DNA from: Burkholderiales bacterium
GTDB taxonomy: Bacteria > Pseudomonadota > Gammaproteobacteria > Burkholderiales > Casimicrobiaceae
Reading direction: 5' to 3'
Assembly (NCBI GenBank): GCA_025354075.1
Contig: JANXNO010000621.1
Coordinates: forward strand, 1 to 20,188
DNA length: 20,188 bases
Below are positions 1 to 8,787 of the stretch, in pieces. The position numbers and the translations under genes are program-made. Numbering within the stretch: position 1 is the stretch's first letter; the number at the start of each line of letters is the position of its first letter. Below the pieces are notes generated by a model. That model did no database searches, was not told where the DNA came from, and saw only the letters and a list, made by a program, of their open reading frames with translations.

Positions 1-1
1 C

Positions 2-424
2 GCGATCGATGATTGCCGCCCCCAGGTCTTCATGGGTGATCCCAAACTGATCGAGGTAGTGGAAATCGGCAAACAGCTGTTGATGACGCGAGGCGCGCTG
101 TCCACGTTCTCCATCGCCAACGACGTAGCGAAATATTTCGCCATTATTCCCGCCGCGTTCGCGACGACCTATCCGCAGTTGGCGCTGCTCGACGTGATGC
201 GGCTGACTAGTCCGTCGTCCGCCATTTTGTCTGCGGTGATTTTCAACGCGCTGATTATCGTGGCGTTGATTCCGCTGGCGCTCAAAGGCGTGAAATATCG
301 GGCTGTGGGTGCGGCATTACTGCTGCGCCGCAATCTGTTGATTTACGGTCTGGGCGGACTCATCGTCCCGTTCATCGGGATCAAATTGATCGACCTGTTC
401 CTCTCAGCCCTCGGCTGGGTATAG
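2..424 (+). CDS. kdpB: K+-transporting P-type ATPase subunit B, C-terminal end only (5' partial)
   Basis: This is the last part of KdpB, the ATP-hydrolysing subunit of the inner-membrane KdpFABC high-affinity K+ pump. Recognisable KdpB sequence runs from about base 38 ([19 protein letters not shown]) through [16 protein letters not shown], the [17 protein letters not shown] segment and the closing [20 protein letters not shown]. These cover the last transmembrane helices of the family. The catalytic Asp, nucleotide-binding and hinge motifs lie upstream of the window. The reading frame is open to base 2, but the first ten codons ([10 protein letters not shown]) do not resemble the conserved KdpB segment expected just before KLIEVV, so the first ~30 bases may be an assembly edge or a real lesion. 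kdpC follows 21 bases after the stop, as in the classical kdpABC order. Identity is secure; only the 5' edge is doubtful. Confidence 0.96.
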   Translation, partial: AIDDCRPQVFMGDPKLIEVVEIGKQLLMTRGALSTFSIANDVAKYFAIIPAAFATTYPQLALLDVMRLTSPSSAILSAVIFNALIIVALIPLALKGVKYRAVGAALLLRRNLLIYGLGGLIVPFIGIKLIDLFLSALGWV

Positions 425-445
425 CCCGAAGTTAAGGAAATAGTC

Positions 446-1033
446 ATGAAGAATCTCATTCGCCCCGCACTGGTCTTGCTTGCGTTGATGACGCTAGTCA
501 CAGGCTTCGCTTACCCGATTCTCGTCACAGCTATCGGCCAGACCTTTATGGCAGATCAGGCTAACGGCAGCCTCGTCATTCGCGACGGCAAGCCCATCGG
601 ATCAAGTCTGATCGGGCAGTCGTTCGCGTCGCCCAAATACTTCTGGAGCCGTCCATCCGCCACGTCCCCCATGCCAAACAACGCATCGGCATCAAGCGGC
701 TCCAACCTCGGCCCGACCAATCCTGCGTTGAAAGACGCCGTCGCGAGCCGCATTGAGGCGTTGCAAAAAGCTGATACTGCGAACAAGCAAGCGATTCCCA
801 TTGACCTTGTGACAACGTCGGCTAGTGGACTGGATCCAGAAATCAGCGAAGCAGCAGCCCGCTATCAGGTGGGCCGTGTCGCAACAGCGCGCGGCTTGGC
901 CGCCGCGCAAGTTTCCGCGTTAGTGGATACCCATCGCGAAGGCGTACTGCTCGGCTTTATTGGCGAGCCACGGGTCAACGTGTTGCGTTTGAATCTTGCG
1001 CTTGATGCACTGACTGCGTCCGGCAAGTCGTAA
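446..1033 (+). CDS. kdpC: K+-transporting ATPase subunit C
   Basis: KdpC is the small subunit that stabilises the KdpFABC complex and raises its ATP affinity; it is anchored in the inner membrane by one N-terminal helix. The 195-residue product has the expected layout. A hydrophobic segment lies at residues ~7-29 (ending TGFAYPILVTAIGQ). It is followed by a soluble periplasmic domain with the family blocks GQSFASPKYFWSRPSAT, a SGSNLGPTNPAL block, GLDPEISEAAARYQVGRVA and EPRVNVLRLNLALDAL. Length is close to the usual ~190 residues. The start at 446 is supported by the purine-rich ribosome-binding sequence AAGGAAA at 434-440. It sits 21 bases after kdpB and 11 bases before kdpD, so one transcript is likely. 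No unusual features are visible. Confidence 0.97.
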   Translation: MKNLIRPALVLLALMTLVTGFAYPILVTAIGQTFMADQANGSLVIRDGKPIGSSLIGQSFASPKYFWSRPSATSPMPNNASASSGSNLGPTNPALKDAVASRIEALQKADTANKQAIPIDLVTTSASGLDPEISEAAARYQVGRVATARGLAAAQVSALVDTHREGVLLGFIGEPRVNVLRLNLALDALTASGKS

Positions 1034-1044
1034 TATCGCGGCCA

Positions 1045-3810
1045 ATGGCAGACACCTACCCTCCGCAACGCCCTGATCCGGACGCGTTGCTTGCGCAAAT
1101 AAACGAGGACGCAATCTCTGCGACTCGCGGCAAGCTGCGCATCTACTTTGGCGCATCGGCTGGCGTGGGCAAGACCTACGCCATGCTCACAGCCGCGCGC
1201 AAGGCGAAGCTGGAGGAGGTGGACGTTGTCATCGGCGTCGTTGAAACCCACGGCCGCTCCGAGACCGCAGCGCTGCTTGATGGGCTGGAGCTACTGCCGC
1301 TGCGTCAAGTGCAATATCGTGATCGAACGCTGCACGAGTTTGACCTTGATGCCGCTCTATCGCGCAAGCCGCAACTGCTTCTTGTCGATGAATTGGCGCA
1401 CAGTAACATTGACGGCTCGCGGCATCCCAAGCGCTGGCAGGACATTGAAGAGGTGCTGTCCGCTGGCATTGATGTGTGGACTGCGCTCAACGTCCAGCAC
1501 CTGGAAAGTTTGAACGATATTGTTGGCGGAATCACGCAGGTTCGAGTGATGGAAACGGTGCCGGATCATGTGTTTGACCACGCCGACGCGGTGGTGCTGA
1601 TTGACATTCCAGCGGACGAATTGCTCAAGCGGTTGAAGGCGGGGAAAGTTTATTTCGCGGAGCAAGCCGAGCGCGCGGCGCGCAGTTTTTTCCGCAAAGG
1701 CAATTTGATGGCGCTGCGCGAAATCGCATTGCGCCGCACCGCTGATCGCGTTGAAGATGATGTACAAACCTATCGCGACGCCGAGTCAATCAACAAGGTG
1801 TGGAAGACAGAGGCTGGCATCCTTGCCTGCATCGGACCGACACCCAATAGCGAGCAAGTGGTGCGCAGCGCAGCGCGTCTGGCCAATCAACTCAATGTTT
1901 CGTGGCACGCCGTGTATGTTGAAACACCCGCACTGCAACGCCTGCCTGCCGCAGAACGCGAGGCCATTCTTTCGGTACTTAAGCTCGCCGAGGACTTGCA
2001 GGCAAACTCTGCCGTCCTTGCCAACGCTTCGCCCGCCGAAGCGCTAGTGGCGTACACCAGTGAACACAATCTAAGTCGATTCGTGCTCGGCACCAGCACT
2101 CGCTCGCGAGGCTGGTGGATATCCCTGATGTTCTGGCGCAACAGAAAGAGCTTGTCTGAGCAAGTTGGCGAACTTGCACCCGATCTGGATCGCATCCACG
2201 TTGGTCGGTCGAAGGATCATTCGACGCGACCGTTAGCCAAATTATTTTCGGGTAGCGAGGGCAGCAACACTGAAGCGCAACAAGTGACCTGGTCGTCGCG
2301 CTGGATGCGCTACGTGTGGACGCTTGTGGGTTGTGCTGTCACAGCGGCACTGTGTTTTCCTATTTCTTCAGTCGTAGAACTGTCGAACGTAGCGATGGTG
2401 TTTTTGCTCGGTGTGGTGCTGATCGCGATGCGATTTGGTCGCGCGCCTGCGGCGTTAGCCGCAGTACTCAACGTTCTGGCGTTTGACTTCTTTTTCGTAG
2501 CACCACGATTTTCATTTGCGATTTCTGACGTTCAATACCTGCTGACGTTTGCCATCATGCTGGTCGTTGGCTTGATCACCGGCAACCTGACCGCGGGCCT
2601 GCGCTTTCAGGCGAGAATCGCCGCGAATCGCGAAAAGCGGGTTCACACGTTGTTCAACCTGTCTCGCGATTTGTCGAGTGCATTGCAAATTGAGCAAGTG
2701 ATTTCAGCGAGCACAGAAGTGCTGACGCGCACTTTCGGCCACGATGTTGCGTTGGTGCTGCCAGACTCCGCAGAGCGTTTGCACCTGCCAACGCAACAGG
2801 TCGGGCAAAAGGCAATTGACATTGACATCGCGCAATGGGCGTTCGATCATGAAACCGAGGCGGGCTACGGCACCGACACACTGCCTTCAAGCCACTACCG
2901 CTATGTGTTGCTCAAGGCACCGGTACGCTTGCGTGGCGTGCTCGCGATACGCCCGGCCAATGCGCGCTGGCTGCACATCCCGGAGCAGCGTCGCTACATT
3001 GAAACCTTCGCCAGCCTGATTGCCATTGCGCTGGAGCGCGTTCACTTCGTTCAGGTGGCGCAATCGATGTTGGTGAATGTTGAATCGGAGCGTCTACGCA
3101 ATTCGCTGCTCGCAGCGTTGTCGCATGATCTGCGCACGCCGCTCACCGCGCTGGTGGGGCTGACCGAATCGCTGACCAGCGAAAAGTCTAGCGCCGACGG
3201 TATGCACCAAGAACTGGCCGATGAAATTCGTACCTCCGCACTGCGCATGCACACTATGGTCAACAACCTGCTTGACATGGCGCGCCTTCAAAGTGGTGAG
3301 GTTCACCTGCGTAAAGACTGGCAGTCCATTGAAGAGGTTGTCGGCGGCGCGATACGCTCATTACAGCCCATCCTCAAGGGACGCGCAATAGAAGTGCAAC
3401 TGCCGGATGATCTTCCGCTGATTGAAATTGATGCCGTGCTGATTGAGCGCGTCTTCGCCAATCTGCTTGAAAACGCGACCAAGTACACGCCTGACAACAG
3501 TCCGATTGAAGTCAGCGCTGCCGCCCGCACCGATTGGCTCACAGTGTCGGTCGCTGATCGCGGGCCGGGACTGCCGGTACGCGATGGCACAACACTGTTC
3601 GACAAATTTACGCGGGGAGAGCAGGAGTCGGCAAAACCCGGGGTCGGCCTCGGCCTCTCAATCTGTCGTGCGATCGTCGAAGCCCACGGAGGCAAAATAC
3701 GGGCATCCCAACGAGACGGTGGAGGCGCTGTGTTTTCGTTTGATCTTCCTGCAACGCCAATCGCGAGCATCGCAGGCGAAACCCAATCTGCCGCGTTGGT
3801 CCAGACCTAG
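1045..3810 (+). CDS. kdpD: Osmosensitive K+ channel sensor histidine kinase KdpD
   Basis: KdpD is the inner-membrane sensor kinase that phosphorylates KdpE when K+ is limiting. The 921 residues show the full domain order. The N-terminal KdpD domain has a Walker A loop GASAGVGKT at residues 36-44, the VVETHGR block and LLLVDELAHSN. A universal-stress-like domain starts near residue 259 (ILACIGPTPNSEQV). Clustered hydrophobic segments at ~420-520 are consistent with the usual four membrane helices. A GAF-like region spans ~545-675. The HisKA domain has phospho-accepting His694 in ALSHDLRTPLTAL. The ATPase domain has an N box NLLENATKYTP (from residue 806), DRGPGLP, and GVGLGLSICRAIVEAHGG (from 866). 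All catalytic motifs are intact. The start at 1045 lies 11 bases after kdpC without a clear ribosome-binding site, so coupling to kdpC translation is likely. The stop overlaps or abuts the start of kdpE. Confidence 0.98.
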   Translation: MADTYPPQRPDPDALLAQINEDAISATRGKLRIYFGASAGVGKTYAMLTAARKAKLEEVDVVIGVVETHGRSETAALLDGLELLPLRQVQYRDRTLHEFDLDAALSRKPQLLLVDELAHSNIDGSRHPKRWQDIEEVLSAGIDVWTALNVQHLESLNDIVGGITQVRVMETVPDHVFDHADAVVLIDIPADELLKRLKAGKVYFAEQAERAARSFFRKGNLMALREIALRRTADRVEDDVQTYRDAESINKVWKTEAGILACIGPTPNSEQVVRSAARLANQLNVSWHAVYVETPALQRLPAAEREAILSVLKLAEDLQANSAVLANASPAEALVAYTSEHNLSRFVLGTSTRSRGWWISLMFWRNRKSLSEQVGELAPDLDRIHVGRSKDHSTRPLAKLFSGSEGSNTEAQQVTWSSRWMRYVWTLVGCAVTAALCFPISSVVELSNVAMVFLLGVVLIAMRFGRAPAALAAVLNVLAFDFFFVAPRFSFAISDVQYLLTFAIMLVVGLITGNLTAGLRFQARIAANREKRVHTLFNLSRDLSSALQIEQVISASTEVLTRTFGHDVALVLPDSAERLHLPTQQVGQKAIDIDIAQWAFDHETEAGYGTDTLPSSHYRYVLLKAPVRLRGVLAIRPANARWLHIPEQRRYIETFASLIAIALERVHFVQVAQSMLVNVESERLRNSLLAALSHDLRTPLTALVGLTESLTSEKSSADGMHQELADEIRTSALRMHTMVNNLLDMARLQSGEVHLRKDWQSIEEVVGGAIRSLQPILKGRAIEVQLPDDLPLIEIDAVLIERVFANLLENATKYTPDNSPIEVSAAARTDWLTVSVADRGPGLPVRDGTTLFDKFTRGEQESAKPGVGLGLSICRAIVEAHGGKIRASQRDGGGAVFSFDLPATPIASIAGETQSAALVQT

Positions 3811-3812
3811 TG

Positions 3813-4535
3813 ATGGTCGGAACACCAGCTAGCTCGTCGCCCGTTGCAAGTGGCTCGCTCGTGGCCGTGATGGTGGAAGACGATCCGCAGATTCGTCGCT
3901 TTGTTCGACTGGCGCTGGAAGCTGAAGGCTGGCAGGTATATGTCGCCGAGACGTTGCGTCAGGGCCTGACCGACTGTGCGACGCGTAAACCGAATCTGGT
4001 CATTGCTGATCTCGGCTTGCCGGATGGCGATGGCGTAGATCTGGTGCGTGACGTGCGTGGTTGGTCAACGGTGCCAATCATCGTGCTCTCTGCTCGCGCC
4101 GACGAACAGCAAAAAATCGCGGCGCTCGACGCAGGCGCTGACGACTATCTGACCAAGCCGTTTGGCGTGGCCGAGTTGCTGGCCCGAGTTCGGGCGCATG
4201 TGCGCCGCTCGCAACAAAACGATGAACCCGACAATGTGCGCTTTGCCTTCGGCGACGTGCAGGTTGATCTTGCGGCGCGTACCATCGAGCGATCCGGAGG
4301 ATCGGTTCGCCTCACACCTATCGAATACCGCCTGCTGACTACGCTGATCAGCAACGCGGGTCGCGTGGTCACCCAACGACAATTGCTCACAGAAGTTTGG
4401 GGGCCAGGCTATGTAGAACGCAGCCACTACCTGCGGATTCACATGGGGCATTTACGCCACAAACTTGAGCGCGATCCGACACAACCAGAACATTTACTCA
4501 CGGAACTCGGTGTCGGCTATCGATTCAAGGTATAG
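3813..4535 (+). CDS. kdpE: KDP operon response regulator KdpE (OmpR/PhoB family)
   Basis: KdpE is the DNA-binding partner of KdpD and activates the kdp promoter when phosphorylated. The receiver domain has the acidic pair in VEDDPQIRRF, the phospho-acceptor Asp in VIADLGLPDGDG (codon 4008-4010), and the conserved Lys in DDYLTKPFG (codon 4155-4157). It is followed by a winged-helix trans_reg_C domain with LTPIEYRLLTTLISNAGRVV, REQL-like RQLLTEVWGP and the closing GVGYRFKV. The start is uncertain. A GTG at 3810 overlaps the kdpD stop by one base (TAGTG), the ATG at 3813 follows immediately, and a GTG at 3861 would give an N-terminus closer to typical KdpE. The long Ser/Ala-rich leader of about 17 residues before the first beta strand is unusual for the family, so a downstream start is possible. 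The very short junction suggests translational coupling with kdpD. Confidence 0.96.
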   Translation: MVGTPASSSPVASGSLVAVMVEDDPQIRRFVRLALEAEGWQVYVAETLRQGLTDCATRKPNLVIADLGLPDGDGVDLVRDVRGWSTVPIIVLSARADEQQKIAALDAGADDYLTKPFGVAELLARVRAHVRRSQQNDEPDNVRFAFGDVQVDLAARTIERSGGSVRLTPIEYRLLTTLISNAGRVVTQRQLLTEVWGPGYVERSHYLRIHMGHLRHKLERDPTQPEHLLTELGVGYRFKV

Positions 4536-4593
4536 CCTCTCGGCTAAGCTAGTTTGGGTCGATTGACGGCTCACAAAAAAAGCAAGGCATCAC

Positions 4594-6477
4594 GTGCATC
4601 CTTCCGACTCCCGAAAATCTAGCACTGCCGTTTTAACAATGGCCGCACTCGGCATTGTCTACGGCGACATTGGCACCAGCCCGCTTTACGCCTTCAAGGA
4701 AGCCTTCAACGGGCCGCACGCTCTGGCCCTCAACGAGGCCAATGTGCTGGCAACCTTGTCTGCGTTGTTGTGGGCGATCATGCTGATCATTTCGGTCAAA
4801 TACGTGTGGCTAATCTTGAAGCTCGACAACGAAGGCGAAGGTGGCGTGCTCGCGCTCACTGCGTTGGCGCATCGCCTGGTCAAAGACAAAAAAAACAACG
4901 ACCGGCTGGCTGCGTTCGTGATTACGGCAGGGGTTTTTGCTGCGGCACTCTTCTACGGTGACGCCATTATCACGCCTGCGATCTCGGTGTTGTCAGCCGT
5001 GGAGGGCATCAGCGTAGTTACGCCGCAATTCGAAAAGCTCGTGATCCCCATCACCATTGGCGTACTGGTGGGCTTGTTCCTGATTCAGAAGCAAGGGACG
5101 GGCCGCGTTGGCAAGCTGTTCGGGCCGATTACGATGGTGTGGTTCTTCACGCTAGCCATCATGGGTGGGCTCAGCATTGCGCAGACGCCAGTGGTGCTGA
5201 AAGCGCTCAATCCCATGTACGCATTGATGTTCGCTGTTGAGCATCCAGGCAGCATGTTCATCCTGCTCTCGGCCGTATTTCTTGCATTAACGGGTGGCGA
5301 AGCGTTGTATGCCGACATGGGGCATTTCGGCGCGAAAGCCGTTCGCATTGCCTGGTATGGACTGGTGTGTCCATCGCTGGTGCTCAACTATTTCGGGCAG
5401 GGTGCACTGGTGCTGCGCGATGCAGCAGCAGCAAAAAATCCGTTCTTCCTGATGGCATCTGAGGGCTTCCTCATTCCACTCGTGGTGCTCGCGACGGCAG
5501 CCACCGTGATCGCCTCCCAGGCCACTATTTCTGGCGCATTCTCGATCACACAACAAGCTTCACGGCTCGGGTATTTGCCACGTGTGAACGTGAGCCACAC
5601 CTCTGATCGTGAACGCGGCCAAATCTACATTGGCAGCGTGAACTGGATTATGCTGATCGGGGTAATCATGCTGGTGCTGGAATTCCGTTCGTCGAGCGCG
5701 CTGGCGGCGGCGTATGGCATTGCTGTGTCGGGCACGATGATCATTACTACGGTACTTTCAGCCGTGGTGTTCATCGCTACAGGCGGCAAGTTTCGTTTTG
5801 CGCTGCTTGCACTGCTCGCGGTTTTCGGCGTGCTCGAACTCTGCTTCTTCTCTTCGAATCTGACCAAAATTGCCGACGGTGGCTGGTTCCCGTTGGCATT
5901 AGGCAGCGTGATTTTTCTGCTGTTGATGACGTGGAAAAAAGGTTCGCAAATGGTCGGCGAACAGCGCAGCAAACTTGATCTGCCCGTCGACGGATTTGTT
6001 GGCTCCATGCTCAGGGAGGTGCCTCGCGTTTCGGGCACCGCCGTCTATTTGTCGTCCGACCCGCTGTTGGTGCCGAGCGCTCTGTTTCATAACTTGAAGC
6101 ACTATCACGTGCTGCACGAACGCATCATCCTGCTGCATGTGATCACTGAAGAAGTACCTTACTTCAACGACTCGCATCGTTTGGCCGTGGTCGCCAGCGG
6201 CCCCGGCTTGTGGTCAATTCGTATGCACTTTGGTTTTCGCGAAATGCCTGATGTGCCTGCCGCGCTCGCGTGGGCGGGAGAAGTCGGACTGGAAATCGAT
6301 CCGATGGATACGACCTACTTCATTGCTCGCTCGGTGGTTCAGGATGGCGCCGGTGGTTTAACGCGGTGGCGTTGCTCGTTATACGCGTGGATGACGCGAC
6401 AAGCGGAGGGTGCCGCATCGCACTTTAGTTTGCCACCTAATCGCGTCGTCGAACTCGGTACGCAGGTGTTGCTATAA
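4594..6477 (+). CDS. kup: Low-affinity potassium:proton symporter Kup (TrkD)
   Basis: Kup is a KUP/HAK family inner-membrane K+ uptake protein driven by proton symport. The 627 residues match the family length (~620). The signature VYGDIGTSPLY stands at residues 22-32 in the first helix. It is followed by DNEGEGGVLALTALA, FYGDAIITPAISVLSAVEG, the LALTGGEALYADMGHFG block and QATISGAFSITQQASRLGYLPR. Many hydrophobic segments run to about residue 450, and a soluble cytoplasmic domain follows. The start is a GTG at 4594 with a weak AAGGC upstream; the next in-frame ATG (4639) would remove residues usually kept just before the first helix. It lies 58 bases downstream of kdpE, same strand, with no terminator-like hairpin between, so read-through from kdp is possible. 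The stop is only 12 bases from the stop of the opposing receptor gene. Confidence 0.97.
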   Translation: MHPSDSRKSSTAVLTMAALGIVYGDIGTSPLYAFKEAFNGPHALALNEANVLATLSALLWAIMLIISVKYVWLILKLDNEGEGGVLALTALAHRLVKDKKNNDRLAAFVITAGVFAAALFYGDAIITPAISVLSAVEGISVVTPQFEKLVIPITIGVLVGLFLIQKQGTGRVGKLFGPITMVWFFTLAIMGGLSIAQTPVVLKALNPMYALMFAVEHPGSMFILLSAVFLALTGGEALYADMGHFGAKAVRIAWYGLVCPSLVLNYFGQGALVLRDAAAAKNPFFLMASEGFLIPLVVLATAATVIASQATISGAFSITQQASRLGYLPRVNVSHTSDRERGQIYIGSVNWIMLIGVIMLVLEFRSSSALAAAYGIAVSGTMIITTVLSAVVFIATGGKFRFALLALLAVFGVLELCFFSSNLTKIADGGWFPLALGSVIFLLLMTWKKGSQMVGEQRSKLDLPVDGFVGSMLREVPRVSGTAVYLSSDPLLVPSALFHNLKHYHVLHERIILLHVITEEVPYFNDSHRLAVVASGPGLWSIRMHFGFREMPDVPAALAWAGEVGLEIDPMDTTYFIARSVVQDGAGGLTRWRCSLYAWMTRQAEGAASHFSLPPNRVVELGTQVLL

Positions 6478-6489
6478 CCAGTTTTGGCT

Positions 6490-8571
6490 TTAGAAATTCA
6501 TCACAAACGACAATCGGAACGAACGCGATTCGACTGGGTGAAAGTGAATGCCGTCAACACCTTCCGTCGGCTCTCCTGCCAGGCGCGACGTGTAGTAGTA
6601 GTCGATGCCCGACGCCCTGCGGTCAGTCAAGTTGAACCCGTCTAACTCCACGCGCACCTTTGGACTGATGCGGTACCCGATTCGGCCGTTTAGCGTGGTG
6701 GTGCTTTTTGATCGCGCGCTGTTGTCTTCAATCAGCGGACGCGGACCGAAATAGCGCAATTGCGCGGCGCCAAACCACGGCCCCAAGTTGTCCACGGCGA
6801 CTGCCACTGAGGCCACGCCTTCCACCGCGCCAGGAATACGATTGCCTGTCGGGTCTGCATCGCGAAATCTTGCGCGGGCAAATGCGAAGTCAGCATCAAC
6901 CGTCAACCAGTTCGACAGCTTGTAGTAGTTCGCCACTTCGAAACCGATGCGACGGCTCGGACGACTTGCTTCCGTGGCACCCGCATCGCCCACGAACAGC
7001 AGTTCAGACGCGAAATCAAGTTGATACAAAGAAAGCGATGTTTGCAGGCCGGGCAGCCAGTTACCGCGTACACCGATTTCACCGCCTTTCGAACGCACCA
7101 GCGGTGTCACCCGATCCACCGCATCACCCGTTTTAGGATCAACGCGAATCGTCGCACCGCGTGCGTCGTTGCTGTGAAATCCGCCGCCCGCATTCAGATA
7201 GAACTCGGTCTTCGCCCACGGCCCGAATATCAGTGCGAGCTTTGGATTCACCACGCTTTCAGTCGCCGTGCCAGAGTTCGCCAGCTTGTCACTGTTGACC
7301 TTGAAACGGTATGCGTCAGCGCGCACTCCAGCGACTGTGCGAAACCACGGTGTCCATTTCGTGGCGTTCTCAGCGTACACACCGATGCTGCTTTCGACAA
7401 TGTGATCCTGTCGCGTGACATCGATAGTTCGCCTTGCTTTGGTGTTAAGCAGGCCGTTAAAAATATTGTCGGTTTGTAGCTGTACGCCCACCGTGTTTTC
7501 CGACTCAAGACCAAGGCCCAAAAATCGTCTTGTATGACTCGCGTTCAAACCTGCGGTACGGCGATGATCCGGTTGCGCAAACTGATCACCGTCAATCGGA
7601 TTGTCGAGAAAATAAGTAAAGTTTGAAAAAAGTTCGAGCTTGTTATCGATGACAAAAGCGTTGATGCGAGTGCTCAATCCATCGTCCGTTTTTCGCCATG
7701 CACCGCTGAGACTGTATCGATGCGCCGCACCGCCGTCGGTTGGATCAATCGCATCAAAGCGATTTTTGATCAGACCGCTGTCGATGGCTCGCTGGGTGAT
7801 CTGATCGGTGGCGTTCCAGCTCGCTTTGTAGGCCATGCCACTGATGTTGAAACCGTTGCCCTCGTCGCCCTGGCTGTAGCGAAGCACGCCATTCAATTTG
7901 CGGTAGTGGTCTGGATGCACAAATGGGCCATCGTTTTGCAGCCCTTCGAGTGCATACAGCAAACGACCGCCCGCAAATTCCGGCGAAGCTGCGAGCAGCG
8001 CACGCCGATATCCGTTCTGGCCAACCGCGACGCCGGCGACACCGTTATCCAGTCGATCAGCGTATTTAAGATTCACCGAACCGGCCGACGAAAAATCACC
8101 CTCGCTCGCAAAGTACGGCCCCTTGAGATACTCGAGCCGACTGGCTAACTCCGGAATAATGAAGTTCACATCCGTCCAGCCCTGACCATGCGCATGCGAA
8201 CGTTGGTTGACAATCATGCCGTCGACCGTCGTGCGCAGATCGGTACCGTGGTCGAGATTAAGTCCGCGCAGATAAAACTGGTTGGCTTTGCCTTCGCCGC
8301 TGTGCTGGCTCACGATGAGCCCCGGCACCGACTCCAGCAATTCGCCCGGGCGATACACCGTGCGCGCCTCAAGCTGCTTTTGCGTCACGGTGCCGACGCT
8401 GGCTGCGTCGGCGATGCCCAGCGTAATCTGACTTCCTAAAACGACCACCTTATCCACGACCTGCTCACCCCCCGCCCACGCGACCATAGAACACATAGCT
8501 GCGCATGCAGCTATGAGCGCAAAGCGCACGAAACGATTGAGTGCAAGCTGATTAATGGGGAAAAAGGCCAT
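6490..8571 (-). CDS. TonB-dependent outer-membrane receptor, substrate unknown
   Basis: This is a 22-strand-type TonB-dependent receptor, which imports a scarce ligand across the outer membrane using TonB energy. From the ATG at 8571 the product has 693 residues. A signal peptide spans 1-33 (ending AAMCSMVAWA). A possible TonB box, DKVVVLG, lies at 40-46. The plug domain is at ~58-172 with RPGELLESVPGLIVSQHSG, NQFYLRGLNLDHGTDL, VDGMIVNQRSHAHGQG and GPYFASEGDFSSAGSV. The barrel ends in the outer-membrane signature FRLSFVMNF. The frame stays open to an earlier ATG at 8661, but the extra 30 residues would precede the signal peptide, so 8571 is preferred although no strong ribosome-binding site is seen. 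A His-x-His (residues 126, 128) at the plug apex hints at a metal ligand. It is last in the minus-strand module and 216 bases after the beta-barrel gene, so it may have its own promoter. Family is certain, substrate is not. Confidence 0.93.
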   Translation of the reverse strand: MAFFPINQLALNRFVRFALIAACAAMCSMVAWAGGEQVVDKVVVLGSQITLGIADAASVGTVTQKQLEARTVYRPGELLESVPGLIVSQHSGEGKANQFYLRGLNLDHGTDLRTTVDGMIVNQRSHAHGQGWTDVNFIIPELASRLEYLKGPYFASEGDFSSAGSVNLKYADRLDNGVAGVAVGQNGYRRALLAASPEFAGGRLLYALEGLQNDGPFVHPDHYRKLNGVLRYSQGDEGNGFNISGMAYKASWNATDQITQRAIDSGLIKNRFDAIDPTDGGAAHRYSLSGAWRKTDDGLSTRINAFVIDNKLELFSNFTYFLDNPIDGDQFAQPDHRRTAGLNASHTRRFLGLGLESENTVGVQLQTDNIFNGLLNTKARRTIDVTRQDHIVESSIGVYAENATKWTPWFRTVAGVRADAYRFKVNSDKLANSGTATESVVNPKLALIFGPWAKTEFYLNAGGGFHSNDARGATIRVDPKTGDAVDRVTPLVRSKGGEIGVRGNWLPGLQTSLSLYQLDFASELLFVGDAGATEASRPSRRIGFEVANYYKLSNWLTVDADFAFARARFRDADPTGNRIPGAVEGVASVAVAVDNLGPWFGAAQLRYFGPRPLIEDNSARSKSTTTLNGRIGYRISPKVRVELDGFNLTDRRASGIDYYYTSRLAGEPTEGVDGIHFHPVESRSFRLSFVMNF

Positions 8572-8683
8572 GTCATGTTTGCCAAAAAAAAGGCACGGGG
8601 CTGATTGATCATACCGACTCTGTTGCGACCGTCTGCAGTCGCGCATTGAACCGACCAACAAGCGTCAGGACGTAGCGCGTGAA

Positions 8684-8716
8684 CGAGCACAAAGGCGCTA
8701 ACCGCCACTGTGCTCG
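8684..8716. repeat. Inverted repeat in the leader of the TonB receptor gene
   Basis: Arms CGAGCACA (8684-8691) and TGTGCTCG (8709-8716) are perfectly complementary. A second inner pair, GGCG and CGCC (8694-8697 and 8702-8705 approximately), encloses a short loop. It lies between the stop of the beta-barrel gene and the receptor start. On the minus strand a TTGACA (plus-strand 8720-8725) lies immediately upstream, preceded by an AT-rich stretch, but no good -10 box follows at the right spacing. No T-run follows the hairpin on either strand, so a simple intrinsic terminator is unlikely. It could be an operator, an mRNA leader structure or chance. Confidence 0.45.
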
Positions 8717-8787
8717 CCTTGTCAAATAATTTTCAGCGCAGTCAAACGAGCGTGTGCTGGCTACCCGTTAAGCGATCACACAATAGG

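Noticed and set aside
3303..3770. Minus-strand 155-codon open frame within kdpD
   Set aside because: It is fully antisense to the conserved kinase ATPase domain of kdpD, whose frame explains the sequence.
6478..6489. Possible bidirectional terminator between the convergent kup and receptor genes
   Set aside because: Only 12 bases separate the stops and no inverted repeat is visible there.
8572..8661. Thirty-residue N-terminal extension of the TonB receptor
   Set aside because: It would place charged, Cys-containing sequence ahead of a normal signal peptide, which starts at 8571.
8704..8710. GCCACTG string reminiscent of cobalamin riboswitches, upstream of a TonB receptor
   Set aside because: It lies on the plus strand while the receptor is on the minus strand, and no B12-box sequence is present on the correct strand.
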